Below the pieces are notes generated by a model, which saw nothing but the letters and a program-made list of their open reading frames with translations, searched no databases and was not told the origin of the DNA. DNA of 39,715 bases from Lingula anatina (lineage: Eukaryota; Brachiopoda; Lingulata; Lingulida; Lingulidae), in the NCBI RefSeq assembly GCF_001039355.2, contig NW_019775636.1, forward strand, positions 387,802 through 427,516, written 5' to 3'. The position numbers and the translations under genes are program-made. Numbering within the stretch: the first letter of the stretch is position 1; the number at the start of each line of letters is the position of its first letter. Shown here one piece after another: positions 11,810 to 26,525 of this stretch.

Positions 11810-14800
11810 ATGGAAACCAATGAAGTTGAACCGCAAAACGATAAAGTGGCAGTGGAAACTAAGGTATTTTATTTATTTATTTTGTGGGTTAGTCTCGCTG
11901 CTTTGGCCTTTGCCTTTGCCCTTGCGTTGATTAACACTTATCACATGCAATGAAGACTTGAGCAAACCAGGTTGTTTAAGTCAGTGTTTCCAAAAAATTA
12001 GAAGTTTGGAGGTCTATGATCAGTTGTGAGAAGGTAATAATTACAGTAGCAAATATTCTTTGTTAGATACTGTAGAAAAGAATTAAGGTACTAGTAAATT
12101 GCGAAAGCATACTAGTCTAGTACATGTAAAGCTTTCATGTCCTGGGAAAAGGGCGTGGTTCTTGCAGTAAATACATAGATGCATGTGCATTGAAGCTTTT
12201 TACCAGAAAACCATGAGAAATTGTAATGAACATGAGTTAGTTCTGGACCTTGATATGGTTGAAGAAAAAATTTGATATTTTGATTTCAGGGCATTAGATT
12301 TATTGTTGATTGGGGTTGGGGGGTGGAAATTATGTGAATCAGTCAGTACTCATAACTGTCAAATTCTCATAATATTAATTTTATTCTCACAATTCTCCTC
12401 TCCTGATATCAATTGATTGTTTTATTTTTAGCAAGTCACACCAGGCAAACGGGCCTCCTCTTCCTCCAGTGATGTCATAACTCCACCAGTGCGATCCTCC
12501 GCCATAGGCTTTGAAGATTCAACAACGCGTGGCTCGTATCGCACAGCTGTTAGTAAAAACTCAGTCATGAACAAACCAAAGAAGAAAAAGGCCAGTGGAG
12601 AGATGGACACAAAGACAGAAGAACCTTCTGCTATTGTGACAGGTGATGGCGTGGATGGGGTCACCAAGGACACTGCAGATGGAAGAGGTCAAGGTCTAGG
12701 TGAAGGTTATCGTGAACTGGACAAGATAGACAGCTGTTTTGTGCAAGGGGATTCAATCAGCCAATTTTCCCTCTATATGAAAAAAGACTTCCGCTACTAC
12801 TTTCAGCACCCCTATGCACGCCTCTTTGTGGCATATTTTGTTGTTTTTTGTAACTTTCTGATTTACGCAGAAGATCCTGTGGCACATAGTTACAAGGAGG
12901 CCACAATTCCAGCTATTGGGAATGCCTTTGCATTGGTGTGTTCCTATTACCCTGACAATGCATGGTCTGTCCTCAAGGTTTTTTGTTGGATGTTAGGAAT
13001 CACTATTGGCATTTTCTTTGGGAAGTTTGTTATACATAAGTTGCTGTTGAGTAAGTTTTATTTGCATGAATTTTTTCGTTTTACTTATAATTAAGATAAT
13101 TCTTGTTAAATTGTTATGAAGTTGTGTAAGTTAATTTAAGCTTGCATTAAAAAATTAGTGTTAATTTCTAATTATCAAGTCATGCCAGATACCAACACTT
13201 GTTTCAAGGTCTTGTGTCATACTGGAACATGTTTAATCTTATTTGAATGTGAAACTATTGAAAGTAATTTGTGTTCATTATGTTTCATGATTGATTTATA
13301 TATGAGTTGAAAGTGTATGTAGGTGTATTTTTCTTTGTCTTTTGTTCATTATTTATCTGTGGTGATTCAAAAGACACTGTTAATGGAATAGGAAAGAGCC
13401 CTCTAATTTGTGTTACTTTATAAAGCACAGAATTATTGTCATTTGCAATGTTTCAAACCCTAAAAAAAGAAAAGGAAAAATCAAAAGAGAAAACTGAACA
13501 CAAAGTGCTCTCCAGCAGTACTGGCATATTGTACAAAATTGTATATTTAATTATCATTCATTATTAAATCTGTAATTTTCCAGACCGTGTTCTGAAACTG
13601 GAAATGTTCTCAGACGACCAAGGGTCCTGGATGATCATGTTTCTGTGTTGTATTCTTTGGACCTTTGTCTTCTCGTACGTGTACAACCTGTTCCTGCTGA
13701 TAGGTGGCACCAGCACACAGTCTTACGCTCTCTCAGGACTCATGGGGATAAATAACGCCATCTTTATGAAGGCTGCAGCGTGTGGGACGTGGTGTGGAGA
13801 CTTCTTCACTGCTTGGATGGTGAGTAGCACCAGTAGATGGAGGGGTGGCTTTCTTTATAACTTTTCAATTTATATTAGTTGATTTCATTTACCGGGTATT
13901 TATCTGATTCCTTTTATTTTATATTTGTTTGTTTATAATTTCTTGTTTTGTTTTTTAAGTAAGCAGTCACCTGTAAGTTGAGTAACATTTGTATTTTATA
14001 ACAAAAGATTTTACTGTCAGTTGTGTGTGTAGCTATAATATTTCTATATAAACTTTAAGATCATTATTGAGTGACACATTTGTGTTAAGAGAGATACAGA
14101 TACTTATTTGACTTTTGAATTAAAAATTGGTATGTACACTTCAGGTAACAGACATTATGCTCCAAGAAAAACTCTACCCTGGTTGGGCCACCCCTGTACG
14201 CGGATGGTGGAACAGAAAAATCAATCGAATCATCCTCTTCTGGGTCTGCGTCATCACTCTGAGTATAGTTGTTGTCATGGTGATTGCAACAGATTGGATT
14301 AACTGGGACACCCTGAATCGAGACTTCTTGCCGACCAATGAGGTGTCAAGGTCGTTCTTAGCGTCATTTATTCTCGTTATGGATCTGCTGATTGTTATGC
14401 AGGTATGTTGTGATGGTGATTGTTTGTCTGTTGGTTCTTTGTTGTGGTAATAATAAGTACTTTTTTTTTTTTTTTGCAAATACACCATTCTCAATAATCC
14501 ACAAAAAATATATATATATTTTTCAAAACTTTCAAAGGATCTTTTTACGGATACTATTAAATTAAAAAAGAAAGAAAAAACTTAATGATTAATCACTGTA
14601 TTTTAATACAATAAAATGCCAATGTATTATATTTTCTCTCTCACAAACTCTGTTGTTTGTTTGATGTCCTAACACCATTTATTTGTTTAATTTGTCATTG
14701 TATATTGATGATTGTACAAGATATCAACACTTGAACTCAAGTCACTAGAAATAAAAACAGTAATTATAAATTAAAAAATATATGCAAAGATCCAATTTCC

Positions 14801-17800
14801 ATTTTACTAACTAAATTTAGGATTGGGATTTTCCCCACTTTATCAACAACTTTGACATCAAGCTCCCAGGCCTCAACACTGCTCACATCAAGTTTGAGAT
14901 ACCGAAATGTCTGAATGAACTTAAAGAGAGTTGGACTGTCCACATAACAGGTACTGTATATATGGAAGAAGCAATTAGTTCACAGGATATTAAAAGTTTG
15001 TTTTATGTGCTGTATAATACTAGTATGTGGCTTTAAATAGTTGCACCTTGTGTAGCATTTTAGGCCTGTGACTGGCCATTTACATGTCCTAATCTGTATA
15101 GCGTGACTGCATGTAAGAGCTTTTTCGCAATTTAACTCTCGTTCTATGTATATTGATCTAACTTTGCAATAACATTTGCTGAATGCAATCAGATTAACTA
15201 GCCTCCTCCTGNAGATGGAAGAGGTCAAGGTCTAGGTGAAGGTTATCGTGAACTGGACAAGATAGACAGCTGTTTTGTGCAAGGGGATTCAATCAGCCAA
15301 TTTTCCCTCTATATGAAAAAAGACTTCCGCTACTACTTTCAGCACCCCTATGCACGCCTCTTCGTGGCATATTTTGTTGTTTTTTGTAACTTTCTGATTT
15401 ACGCAGAAGATCCTGTGGCACATAGTTACAAGGAGGCCACAATTCCAGCTATTGGGAATGCCTTTGCATTGGTGTGTTCCTATTACCCTGACAATGCATG
15501 GTCTGTCCTCAAGGTTTTTTGTTGGATGTTAGGAATCACTATTGGCATTTTCTTTGGGAAGTTTGTTATACATAAGTTGCTGTTGAGTAAGTTTTATTTG
15601 CATGAATTTTTTCATTTAACTTATTATTAAGATAAATCTTGTTAAATTTTTATGAAGTTGTGTAAGTTAATTTAAGCTTGCATTAAAAAATTAGTCAGAT
15701 ACCAACACTTGTTTCAAGGTCTTGTGTCATACCGGAACATGTTTACTCTTATTTGGATGTGGAACTATTGAAAGTAATTTGTGTTCATTATGTTTCATGA
15801 TTGATTTATATATATATATGAGTTGAAAGTGTATGTAGGTGTATTTTTCTTTGTCTTTTGTTCATTATTTATCTGTGGTGATTCAAAAGACACTGTTAAT
15901 GGAATAGGAAAGAGCCCTCTAATTTGTGTTACTTTATCAAGCACAGAATTGTTTTCATTTGCAATGTTTATCTTTCAAACCCTCAAAAAAGAAAAGGAAA
16001 AATTAAAAGAGAAAACTAAACACAAAGAGCTCTCCAGCAGTACTAGTATATTGTACAGAATTGTATATTTAATTATCATTCATTATTAAATCTGTAATTT
16101 TCCAGACCGTGTTCTGAAACTTGAAGTGTTCTCAGACGACCAAGGGTCCTGGATGATCATGTTTCTGTGTTGTATTCTTTGGACCTTTGTCTTCTCGTAC
16201 GTGTACAACCTGTTCCTGCTGATAGGTGGCGCCAGCACACAGTCTTACGCTCTCTCAGGACTCATGGGGATAAATAATGCCATCTTTATGAAGGCTGCAG
16301 CATGTGGGACGTGGTGTGGAGACTTCTTCACTGCTTGGATGGTGAGTAGCACCAGTAGATGGAGGGGTGGCTTTCTTTATAACCTTATAACTTCTTCACT
16401 GCTTGGATGGTGGGTAGCACCAGTAGATGGAGGGCTGGCTTTCTATCTTTTCAATTTATATTAGTCGATTTCATTTATTTATCTGATTCCTTTTATTTTA
16501 TATTTGTTTGTTTATAATTTCTTGTTTTGTTTTGATTTTTAAGTAAGCAATCACCTGTAAGTTGAGTATCATTTGTATTTTATAACAAAAGATTTTACAG
16601 TCAGTTGTGTGTCTAGCTATAATAAATTTTCTATAAAATTAAAGATCAGGCAACTTCAGAACTGTAACATGCAAAGATGAATTTTGTATAGTAATAACAT
16701 ATTATTGAGTGACACATTTGTGTTAAGAGAGATACAGATACTTATTTGACTTTGGAATTAAAAATTGGTATGTACATATCAGGTAACAGATATCATGCTC
16801 CAAGAAAAGCTCTACCCTGGTTGGGCCACCCCTGTACGCGGATGGTGGAACAGAAAAATCAATCGAATCATCCTCTTCTGGGTTTGTGTCATCACTCTGA
16901 GTATAGTTGTTGTCATGGTGATTGCAACAGATTGGATTAACTGGGACACCTTGAATCGAGACTTCTTGCCGACCAATGAGGTGTCAAGGTCGTTCTTAGC
17001 GTCGTTTATTCTCGTTATGGACCTGCTGATTGTTATGCAGGTAAGTTGTGATAGTCTATGTTTGTCTGTTGGTTCTTTGTTTTGGTAAATACTCAGAAGC
17101 ATTTCTATTTCTTTTGCAAATTCACCATTTTCAGTAACCAGAAATAAACTCAATGATAAATTACTGTATTTAAATACATTTAATTTATATGTCTTGTATG
17201 TTCTCTCTCACAAAGACATTTGTTTGTTTGATGTCCTAAACACCATTTATTTGTTTAATTTGTCATTGTTTATTGATGATTGTACAAGATATCAACATCT
17301 GAACTCCACTCATTATAAATAAAAACAGTAATTATAAATTTAAAAATATTTGCAAAGATCCAATTTCAATTTAACTAACTAAATTTAGGACTGGGATTTT
17401 CCCCACTTTATCAACAACTTTGACATCAAGCTCCCAGGCCTGAACACTGCTCACATCAAGTTTGAGATACCAAAATGTCTGAATGAACTTAAAGAGAGTT
17501 GGACTGTCCACATAACAGGTACAGTATATATGGAAGAAGCAATTAGTTCACAGGATATTAAAAGTTTGTTTTATGTGCTGTATAATACTAGTATGTGGCT
17601 TTAAATAGTTGCACCTTGTGTAGCATTTTAGGCCTCTGACTGGCCATTTACATGCCCTAATCTGTATAGCATGACTGCGTGTAAGAGCTTTTTCGTAATT
17701 TAACTCTCGTTCTATGTATATTGATCTAACTTTGCAATAACATTTGCTGAATGCAATCAGATTAACTAGCCTCCTCCTGTTGATTAGAATACAGTAAAAC

Positions 17801-19033
17801 TGGTGATTATATCAGTATGTTGGAAGCAAGTGGAGGCTTATGCCTTATCCTGATGTTGATTAGAATACAGTAAAACTGGTGATTATATCAGTATGTTGTA
17901 AACAAGTGGAGGCTTATGCCTTATCCTGATGTTGATTAGAATACAGTAAAACTGGTGATTATATCAGTATGTTGGAAGCAAGTGGAGGCATGTTAATCTG
18001 TTTATCTGATTGCATTCAGCAAGAGTCCCCATGGAGTTCCCAATTTGTTTAAAACTGAATTGCCAATCAAGAGATTTTGAAAACTGTTATGCATACTCAG
18101 TACTCAGGAGTGGAACATGTGCAGTGATTTTTATTGCTGTTGTCTTTTACAGGGAAATGGTTCAACTATGGTATTCTCTTCATTGTCATGTTACTAGATC
18201 TGAACATGTGGAAGAACCAAATATTTTACCTTCCTGCTGACTATGGTCAGTACACTGACCCCTCTGGTCATGTTTACACCGTCCGCAACCTTGATCAGCT
18301 GGCCAATTTTAACGCCACTCAACTGACCTATGAATGGAGGTCTAACAACACTGACCTGTCCACCAATCAGACGTACCTCGCCGGTGACTCGTTCATGAAT
18401 TCTCGATACTATGGTTATCACCTGGGTATTAAGGCAATCGCTTTTGTACCGAGCTTATCAATGTTTATTACATTTGGTCTGCTTGTGTATTGTTTTGGTA
18501 GGACAAGACCAAATAAAATTGATGTGTATGGTGGAAGGTTGAGAAAGAGGAAGAAGGCAAACCGCCTTCAAGAAGAGAAAGACACAGACTTAGTCAATGT
18601 TGTGTCGGATGAAATTGATGGTAAGCCTGTTGTTGTGTCCACTATAAATGACAGCGGTGCTCCTGTGAGCGTTAGTGGAGTTAAGTGCAATGAATTGAAA
18701 GACATGACCTTGACCTCTGATGCAGGTGAAGGTCATGATAACCCTAACTTTGCAGATGTTGAAGTGCAGCACACTGCGGGTAAAAACTCAAAGGAGGGCA
18801 GCGCTGTAGCTGTGACCTTGAAGGGTGAAGGTCAGGATAATGGTGGGTTTTCTGGGACAGAAGAAAACAATGAAGGAGTAATAGTTGACAAACTTGAAAT
18901 GGATAATGCACCAAGTGTTGTTTTTGATGGAGAAAATTATGTGATAGCAGGTAAACCATCTGGCTCAGTTAATTCTGCTGAGGAAAATGGAAATTCCAAA
19001 CCAGATTATGATAATGTGAACATTCAACACTGA
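11810..19033 (+). CDS. TMEM117: TMEM117, multipass membrane protein, with a duplicated exon block
   Basis: Exons: 11810-11863, 12432-13050, 13584-13819, 14145-14402, 14821-14950 and last exon 18153-19033. With one copy of each exon the protein is 725 residues. Conserved TMEM117 blocks: KDFRYYFQHPYARLFVAYFVV, FLIYAEDPVAHS, MGINNAIFMKAAACGTW, GDFFTAWMVTDIMLQEKLYP, TDWINWDTLNRDFLPTNEVS, ILVMDLLIVMQDWDFPHF, GKWFNYGI, LDLNMWKNQIFY and AFVPSL. The N-terminus is about 130 residues longer than the human protein, which starts next to KDFRYYFQHP. The tail after the last span is acidic and poorly conserved. In mammals TMEM117 is a plasma-membrane protein linked to ER-stress-induced cell death; its molecular activity is not settled. 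A second set of exons 2-5 sits at 15213-17518 (listed separately), so the true transcript is uncertain. Confidence 0.92.
12677..15211 (+). repeat. TMEM117 exon block, copy A
   Basis: Contains most of exon 2 and all of exons 3, 4 and 5 with their introns, followed by the left end of an inverted-repeat element (CTGAATGCAATCAGATTAAC, then GCCTCCTCCTG). It stops at the N in 15212, inside that element. Exon 4 ends in a GTATGT donor where copy B has GTAAGT. It is near-identical to 15213-17779, with scattered substitutions and small intronic indels. Confidence 0.9.
15212..15212. other. N at the junction of the two TMEM117 copies
   Basis: A single undetermined base separates CCTCCTCCTG (repeat element end) from AGATGG (middle of exon 2). 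If the base is C, the junction reads TCCTCCTGCAG, a fair 3' splice site. The only other N in the window is at 3751, in ordinary non-coding DNA. Confidence 0.9.
15213..17779 (+). repeat. TMEM117 exon block, copy B (tandem copy or unmerged haplotype)
   Basis: Starts mid-exon 2 (equivalent of 12677) with no acceptor of its own, then carries exon 2' to 15596, exon 3' 16106-16341, exon 4' 16783-17040 and exon 5' 17389-17518. All are open and identical in length to copy A. The differences I found by eye are mostly synonymous; the amino-acid changes seen are Met to Val and Thr to Ala in exon 3'. That fits either two alleles or a young duplicate under selection. Because an N stands exactly at the junction, and copy A ends within a repeat, an assembly that retained both haplotypes is the simplest reading. 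Joining exon 5 to exon 2' would nevertheless be in phase (see findings). Confidence 0.85.
16322..16455 (+). repeat. 2 x 68 bp tandem repeat of exon 3' tail plus donor (TMEM117 copy B)
   Basis: The last 20 bases of exon 3' (ACTTCTTCACTGCTTGGATG) and about 48 bases of intron after it are repeated once, from 16390. The first unit has donor GTGAGT (16342), the second GTGGGT (16410). Copy A (13800-13860) has only one unit, so the change is recent. Confidence 0.85.
17742..18024. mobile_element. MITE-like element with inverted ends and a 76-bp tandem-repeat core
   Basis: Left end TTGCTGAATGCAATCAGATTAAC followed by TAGCCTCC is mirrored at the right end: GGAGGCATGTTAATCTG, then ATCTGATTGCATTCAGCAA. 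Between them are 2.8 copies of a 76-bp unit starting GTTGATTAGAATACAG at 17779, 17855 and 17931. The structure (short inverted ends, tandemly repeated core, no coding capacity) resembles the pearl-type elements described in bivalves; that name is a comparison, not an identification. It lies in the last TMEM117 intron, just before exon 6. Copy A of the exon block ends inside the same left end. Confidence 0.6.
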
Positions 19034-19631
19034 AAAACATGGAAATAAAGAGCAAGACAAAGATATCACTTCATTATAGGTACTATCATATTGACTAAAC
19101 AATACTTACATTTCTGTGGGTAAAACTATACGTCCATTATATTACAATTATTTTATTATAAATATTTATTTAAAACAGTAACCCTTTGAACAGTTACTAG
19201 ATGCAGCAGTGTCTATTCAGGACAATTTGAGATCAATTTTAACATAAAGGAACATTGAGAACAAACTCCTGGAAGGAATACATTTTGATTGAGGTACTTT
19301 CCCATCACATCTGGTAACTATATATGGTGTGGAGCTGTGATGGCAGAGACAAGACAAATGATCTCTGTGTGCAGTTTTGGCAGCAAAAGTGTTTCATATC
19401 AGGAGTTGGTCTTAAAATTTTTAGATTTTACAAATATTGTTAATATGTTGCAGTATAGATTCTTATTGCAAGCTTTATTGTTATAATAAGTTATTTTCTA
19501 TATTAGTGGTTTAAAATCTTTGTAAATTTTAAACAAAGATATGTTAAGAGTAATTTTGAACTTGAAGTTTTGTATAAATAGAAATTTAATTGAATATTTC
19601 AAGAGTTAAATGACATATTTTGATAAATAAA
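19034..19631 (+). other. 3' UTR of TMEM117
   Basis: After the stop at 19031-19033 the sequence is AT-rich without coding signs. AATAAA at 19044 is too near the stop to be the main signal; AATAAA at 19626-19631 is the more plausible one. Confidence 0.45.
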
Positions 19632-22131
19632 ACATTTAGATTGAGCTTATTACTCTATATTACCCCCAGTAGGGTATAAACCATCTACAAGATCCCTCCA
19701 TATGTCCTTGTCCTGAGCTCTTGACTCCACCTGTCTCCAGTTGTAGCTTAATAATCAGTCTCTTTGTACATGTACTGGCTGGTGCTTGTTGATGTACTAG
19801 TACCCTTCTTTTACCCTCTGTGATCCCCTGTGCAGGTCTTGTGTTGTCATTACTTGATTTTTGACTAAAAGCATCCATTTTCAGTGTCTTTCCTTGGCTC
19901 CTTGTTCTAGTATATGCACTTCATCACTAGCCGCTTCCTTGAATCTTTTTACAATGACTGGCCAGAGTCTGATATCTTCTTCACAGGCTCGAGTAATATA
20001 GGTTTATATGAACTTACTTACTGTTTAAGTTGCTGCTGTTTTCTGTATGTGCTTCATGGAATAAGATTGGCTGGACATTTGTACTAGATTTTTTCCTTGG
20101 TCTTCTGGCTAGGTTCTGTATTAGATAACCATGTGTAATTTAGCTGAACACCCGCCCTGTGTCTTACTAATCAAGGCCCGATATCCTGGGCTTCCATTCT
20201 GCCTTTACTCAGTGCTAACCTCTCTGCTGCTGTCAGTTGCCAAACCTATCAGTAGTTTGTATACATACATATACTGGTTGATTATATATTCTCTGTGTTA
20301 GTCCATGTAGTTGACATTTTCATCTTCTGTTGATGTAAAGGTTGCTCTGAGCAGATAATGATCACACTTGATCAGTCTTTTCCTGCATCAACTGTTTTGT
20401 AAGATTTGTTTAGGCAAAGCTGTAAGAGTAATAAATTATTAACCAGCTCACAAAGACTGTTCATTCTTGCAATAGAGATATTTTGAGGAAGGGCCTTAAT
20501 ATTATGCCTTGAAGGTAGACATGTTTTATCTCTTTAGAAATGATTAACATTTTTATTGTTGTACCTCAAGACACGGTTAAAAATATTATTTTAGCATGTT
20601 TACAGTAGTTTTGAAGTTGTAACTTGTACAAAGATGTTTACTTCTCTTCTTACTATAAATTAGACATTAATGAAATATGCAATTTTTGAGAATATTTTTA
20701 AAAGCTTATTCTAATCAGAACTGTCACTCAGCATTTATCTAGCCATATTTATTTCTGTAACAGTGGTTTCTGTGTAGAATGAGATTAATGATAAAATTAA
20801 CGTAATATTTCTTTGACAATGTTAGGTGCGCTTTAATCATTTGTATCTTATCTGTTGTGCATGGTTATGTTCTTGTTAGCTTGTTATACATTTGATTGTA
20901 ATGGTACTGTTAATCTGTGATTTTTTTATATTTGATTATGTTAACTGTTTACCTCATTTTAAACAGTGGCAATGGGATATACTACCATGCATAAGAACAC
21001 TAAGAATGTTATCTGGTACCCACCAAATGGTGTCTGGTTTCAAGTATTGTGATTTTAATTTCAACACTTTGTGATATAGCATCTTGCCAGAATGAGAAAG
21101 CTTTAATTGTAAAATAACTGTGTATAATTTAAGCATTATCTAAGCCATATGAGATGTTAATTTTCAGTATGTAATTTTTTTTCCACACAATTACTTGGTC
21201 AATTTGTCAAATGTTATTTCATTGATATAAAGACAATCTTTAACTTTGGGGAGTTATTTGGGCTCAGTTAAGCTAGAAATAACTTAAAGGTCAATTTCTT
21301 TACTTTCTCTCAACCAATTTAAATAACTGTTTCTTAGAAAAAGAGAAATTAAACTGTAACATATCTGTTTTATTTTTACAAGACGAGGTTAGATGGTTCA
21401 AGTTAACAATCATTTAATTATTTGGTAAAAGTGATTCATCTGCAACTTGAGTTTTCACCAAATATTCTTATAGTGCAACAGCATAATCATATACAGTCGT
21501 AATGACTAAACTGAGCCACATTAAAAAATATTATACAAAACTTATAAGAAAGTTAAGACAGAACACATTAAAATGTGTTTAGCATCTTTTTTAAGGGTAA
21601 AAATCTAAATTTTACATAATTTCTGAATACCCATCATTAAACACCCTTCATAATTACATGCCTCTACTGATTATTATTTTAATCTGGCTATCCATTCCAT
21701 TTATATTACCACTTTAACTCCATTCGCAAGTCACACAGTTAATCTTCTGCCACCACCAAACAGTAAAACTAGTTGTGTATAAAAAAACACCCCCAATGAT
21801 GATGAGGAAAAAATGATTTTTACTCTTCTTGCTGAGATACTGATGCTGGTATAATAAATGCATAATCCAATGAGCAAATCCACTTGCTGGATTTTTTCAC
21901 TTCTTGACCTCAATGACGGTCAATAAAATAATAAAAATAAAAATAATGGTCAATAAAAATATCAGTTGTAAGATAATCTTCATCCTCTCCATCATTTGCC
22001 TGATTCTGATTAATAAAAACGGATTTCCTGATAAAAATTCAGCAAGAGGCCTAAAATCAGTAAGAGGCCATCAATAATAGGCCAGTAAAAGGACGAAAAT
22101 TATATCAGTAATAAACACTTCCCACTGACAG
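19632..22131. other. Intergenic region between convergent TMEM117 and C1orf50 homologue
   Basis: About 2.5 kb, AT-rich. Six-frame reading shows only short open frames without family resemblance. A minus-strand AATAAA (TTTATT at 21369-21374) may serve the C1orf50 homologue. No RNA gene or clear transposon seen. Confidence 0.4.
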
Positions 22132-25558
<3,427 letters not shown>

Positions 25559-26490
25559 TGCCGCAGTGCAGAAAAACAAAATTGTAGCAGACGCTTCTAC
25601 TTCACAATGTCAACAGAAGAAATGAAATCAACAGGAAGTGCAGACAGCTTTATACCCCCGGCAGTCCCGCACTGAATGGTTATCAAGAGGAGCCCAACTC
25701 CATCTCTTTAAAGACTTTCTTGTCGATTTATTTCTTTTGGGCTATAATATTGTATTCAGGATTTACGATTTTGACCTTTTAGGAAACGTATGTTAATAAA
25801 AATGTATTTTCAAATGATGAACTTAAAATATGAAGATAAATGTGAAAATCAACCACCGGTCAAAAACAAGGTCACCGCATAGCACACCGCAACAAAAATT
25901 GCTCAAAAGAGAAACATGACATGAAAAATAATAATTTTCCAAAGTATTTCCATTTTCATAAACCAAATTTTTTATACACACCAACTTTTATAATTTATGT
26001 AACACACATTAAACCCCGTTGTTCAATATGTCACGAGGCAAAAAGCGTGTTGTCTCCTCGCACATGTAAGCGGTTGTGTTTACGTTTCAAGTTTTAAGCA
26101 TGAGTGGTCAACAGCAACCTGAATAGGTAAGGTAAATCTTGATCCTAGTTTTGGCGGGGGGAAGGGGAGGGACGAGGAGTGACATTCGTTTGGGATGTAA
26201 TTGGTTCTGGCAATGTCAGGTTTAGAACCTCTTTTCTGAAACTTCATCTTTTTGTATTTTAAGATATATAACATTGCTTGTTCAAGTAACGTTGCTTATG
26301 ATTAGTTTGACATATTTATTCTAGTAACTGGCCGTAATTTTATTTACTCTAAAAGAAAGTAATTTTTTAGATTATGATGACAGGTATTTTATTCTTTTTT
26401 TAAATTTTACTTATTTATTTATAATTTTTTAGATTAGTATGACATGTATTTCATTATTTTTTTATTTTACTTATTTATCGTAATTTATAT

Positions 26491-26525
<35 letters not shown>

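Noticed and set aside
18134-19033. Separate gene starting at the ATG in 18134
   Set aside because: It is the last TMEM117 exon; the acceptor at 18151-18152 restores the conserved GKWFNYG in phase with exon 5.
19044-19049. AATAAA just after the TMEM117 stop as the poly(A) signal
   Set aside because: Only 10 bases after the stop; the signal at 19626 is more plausible.
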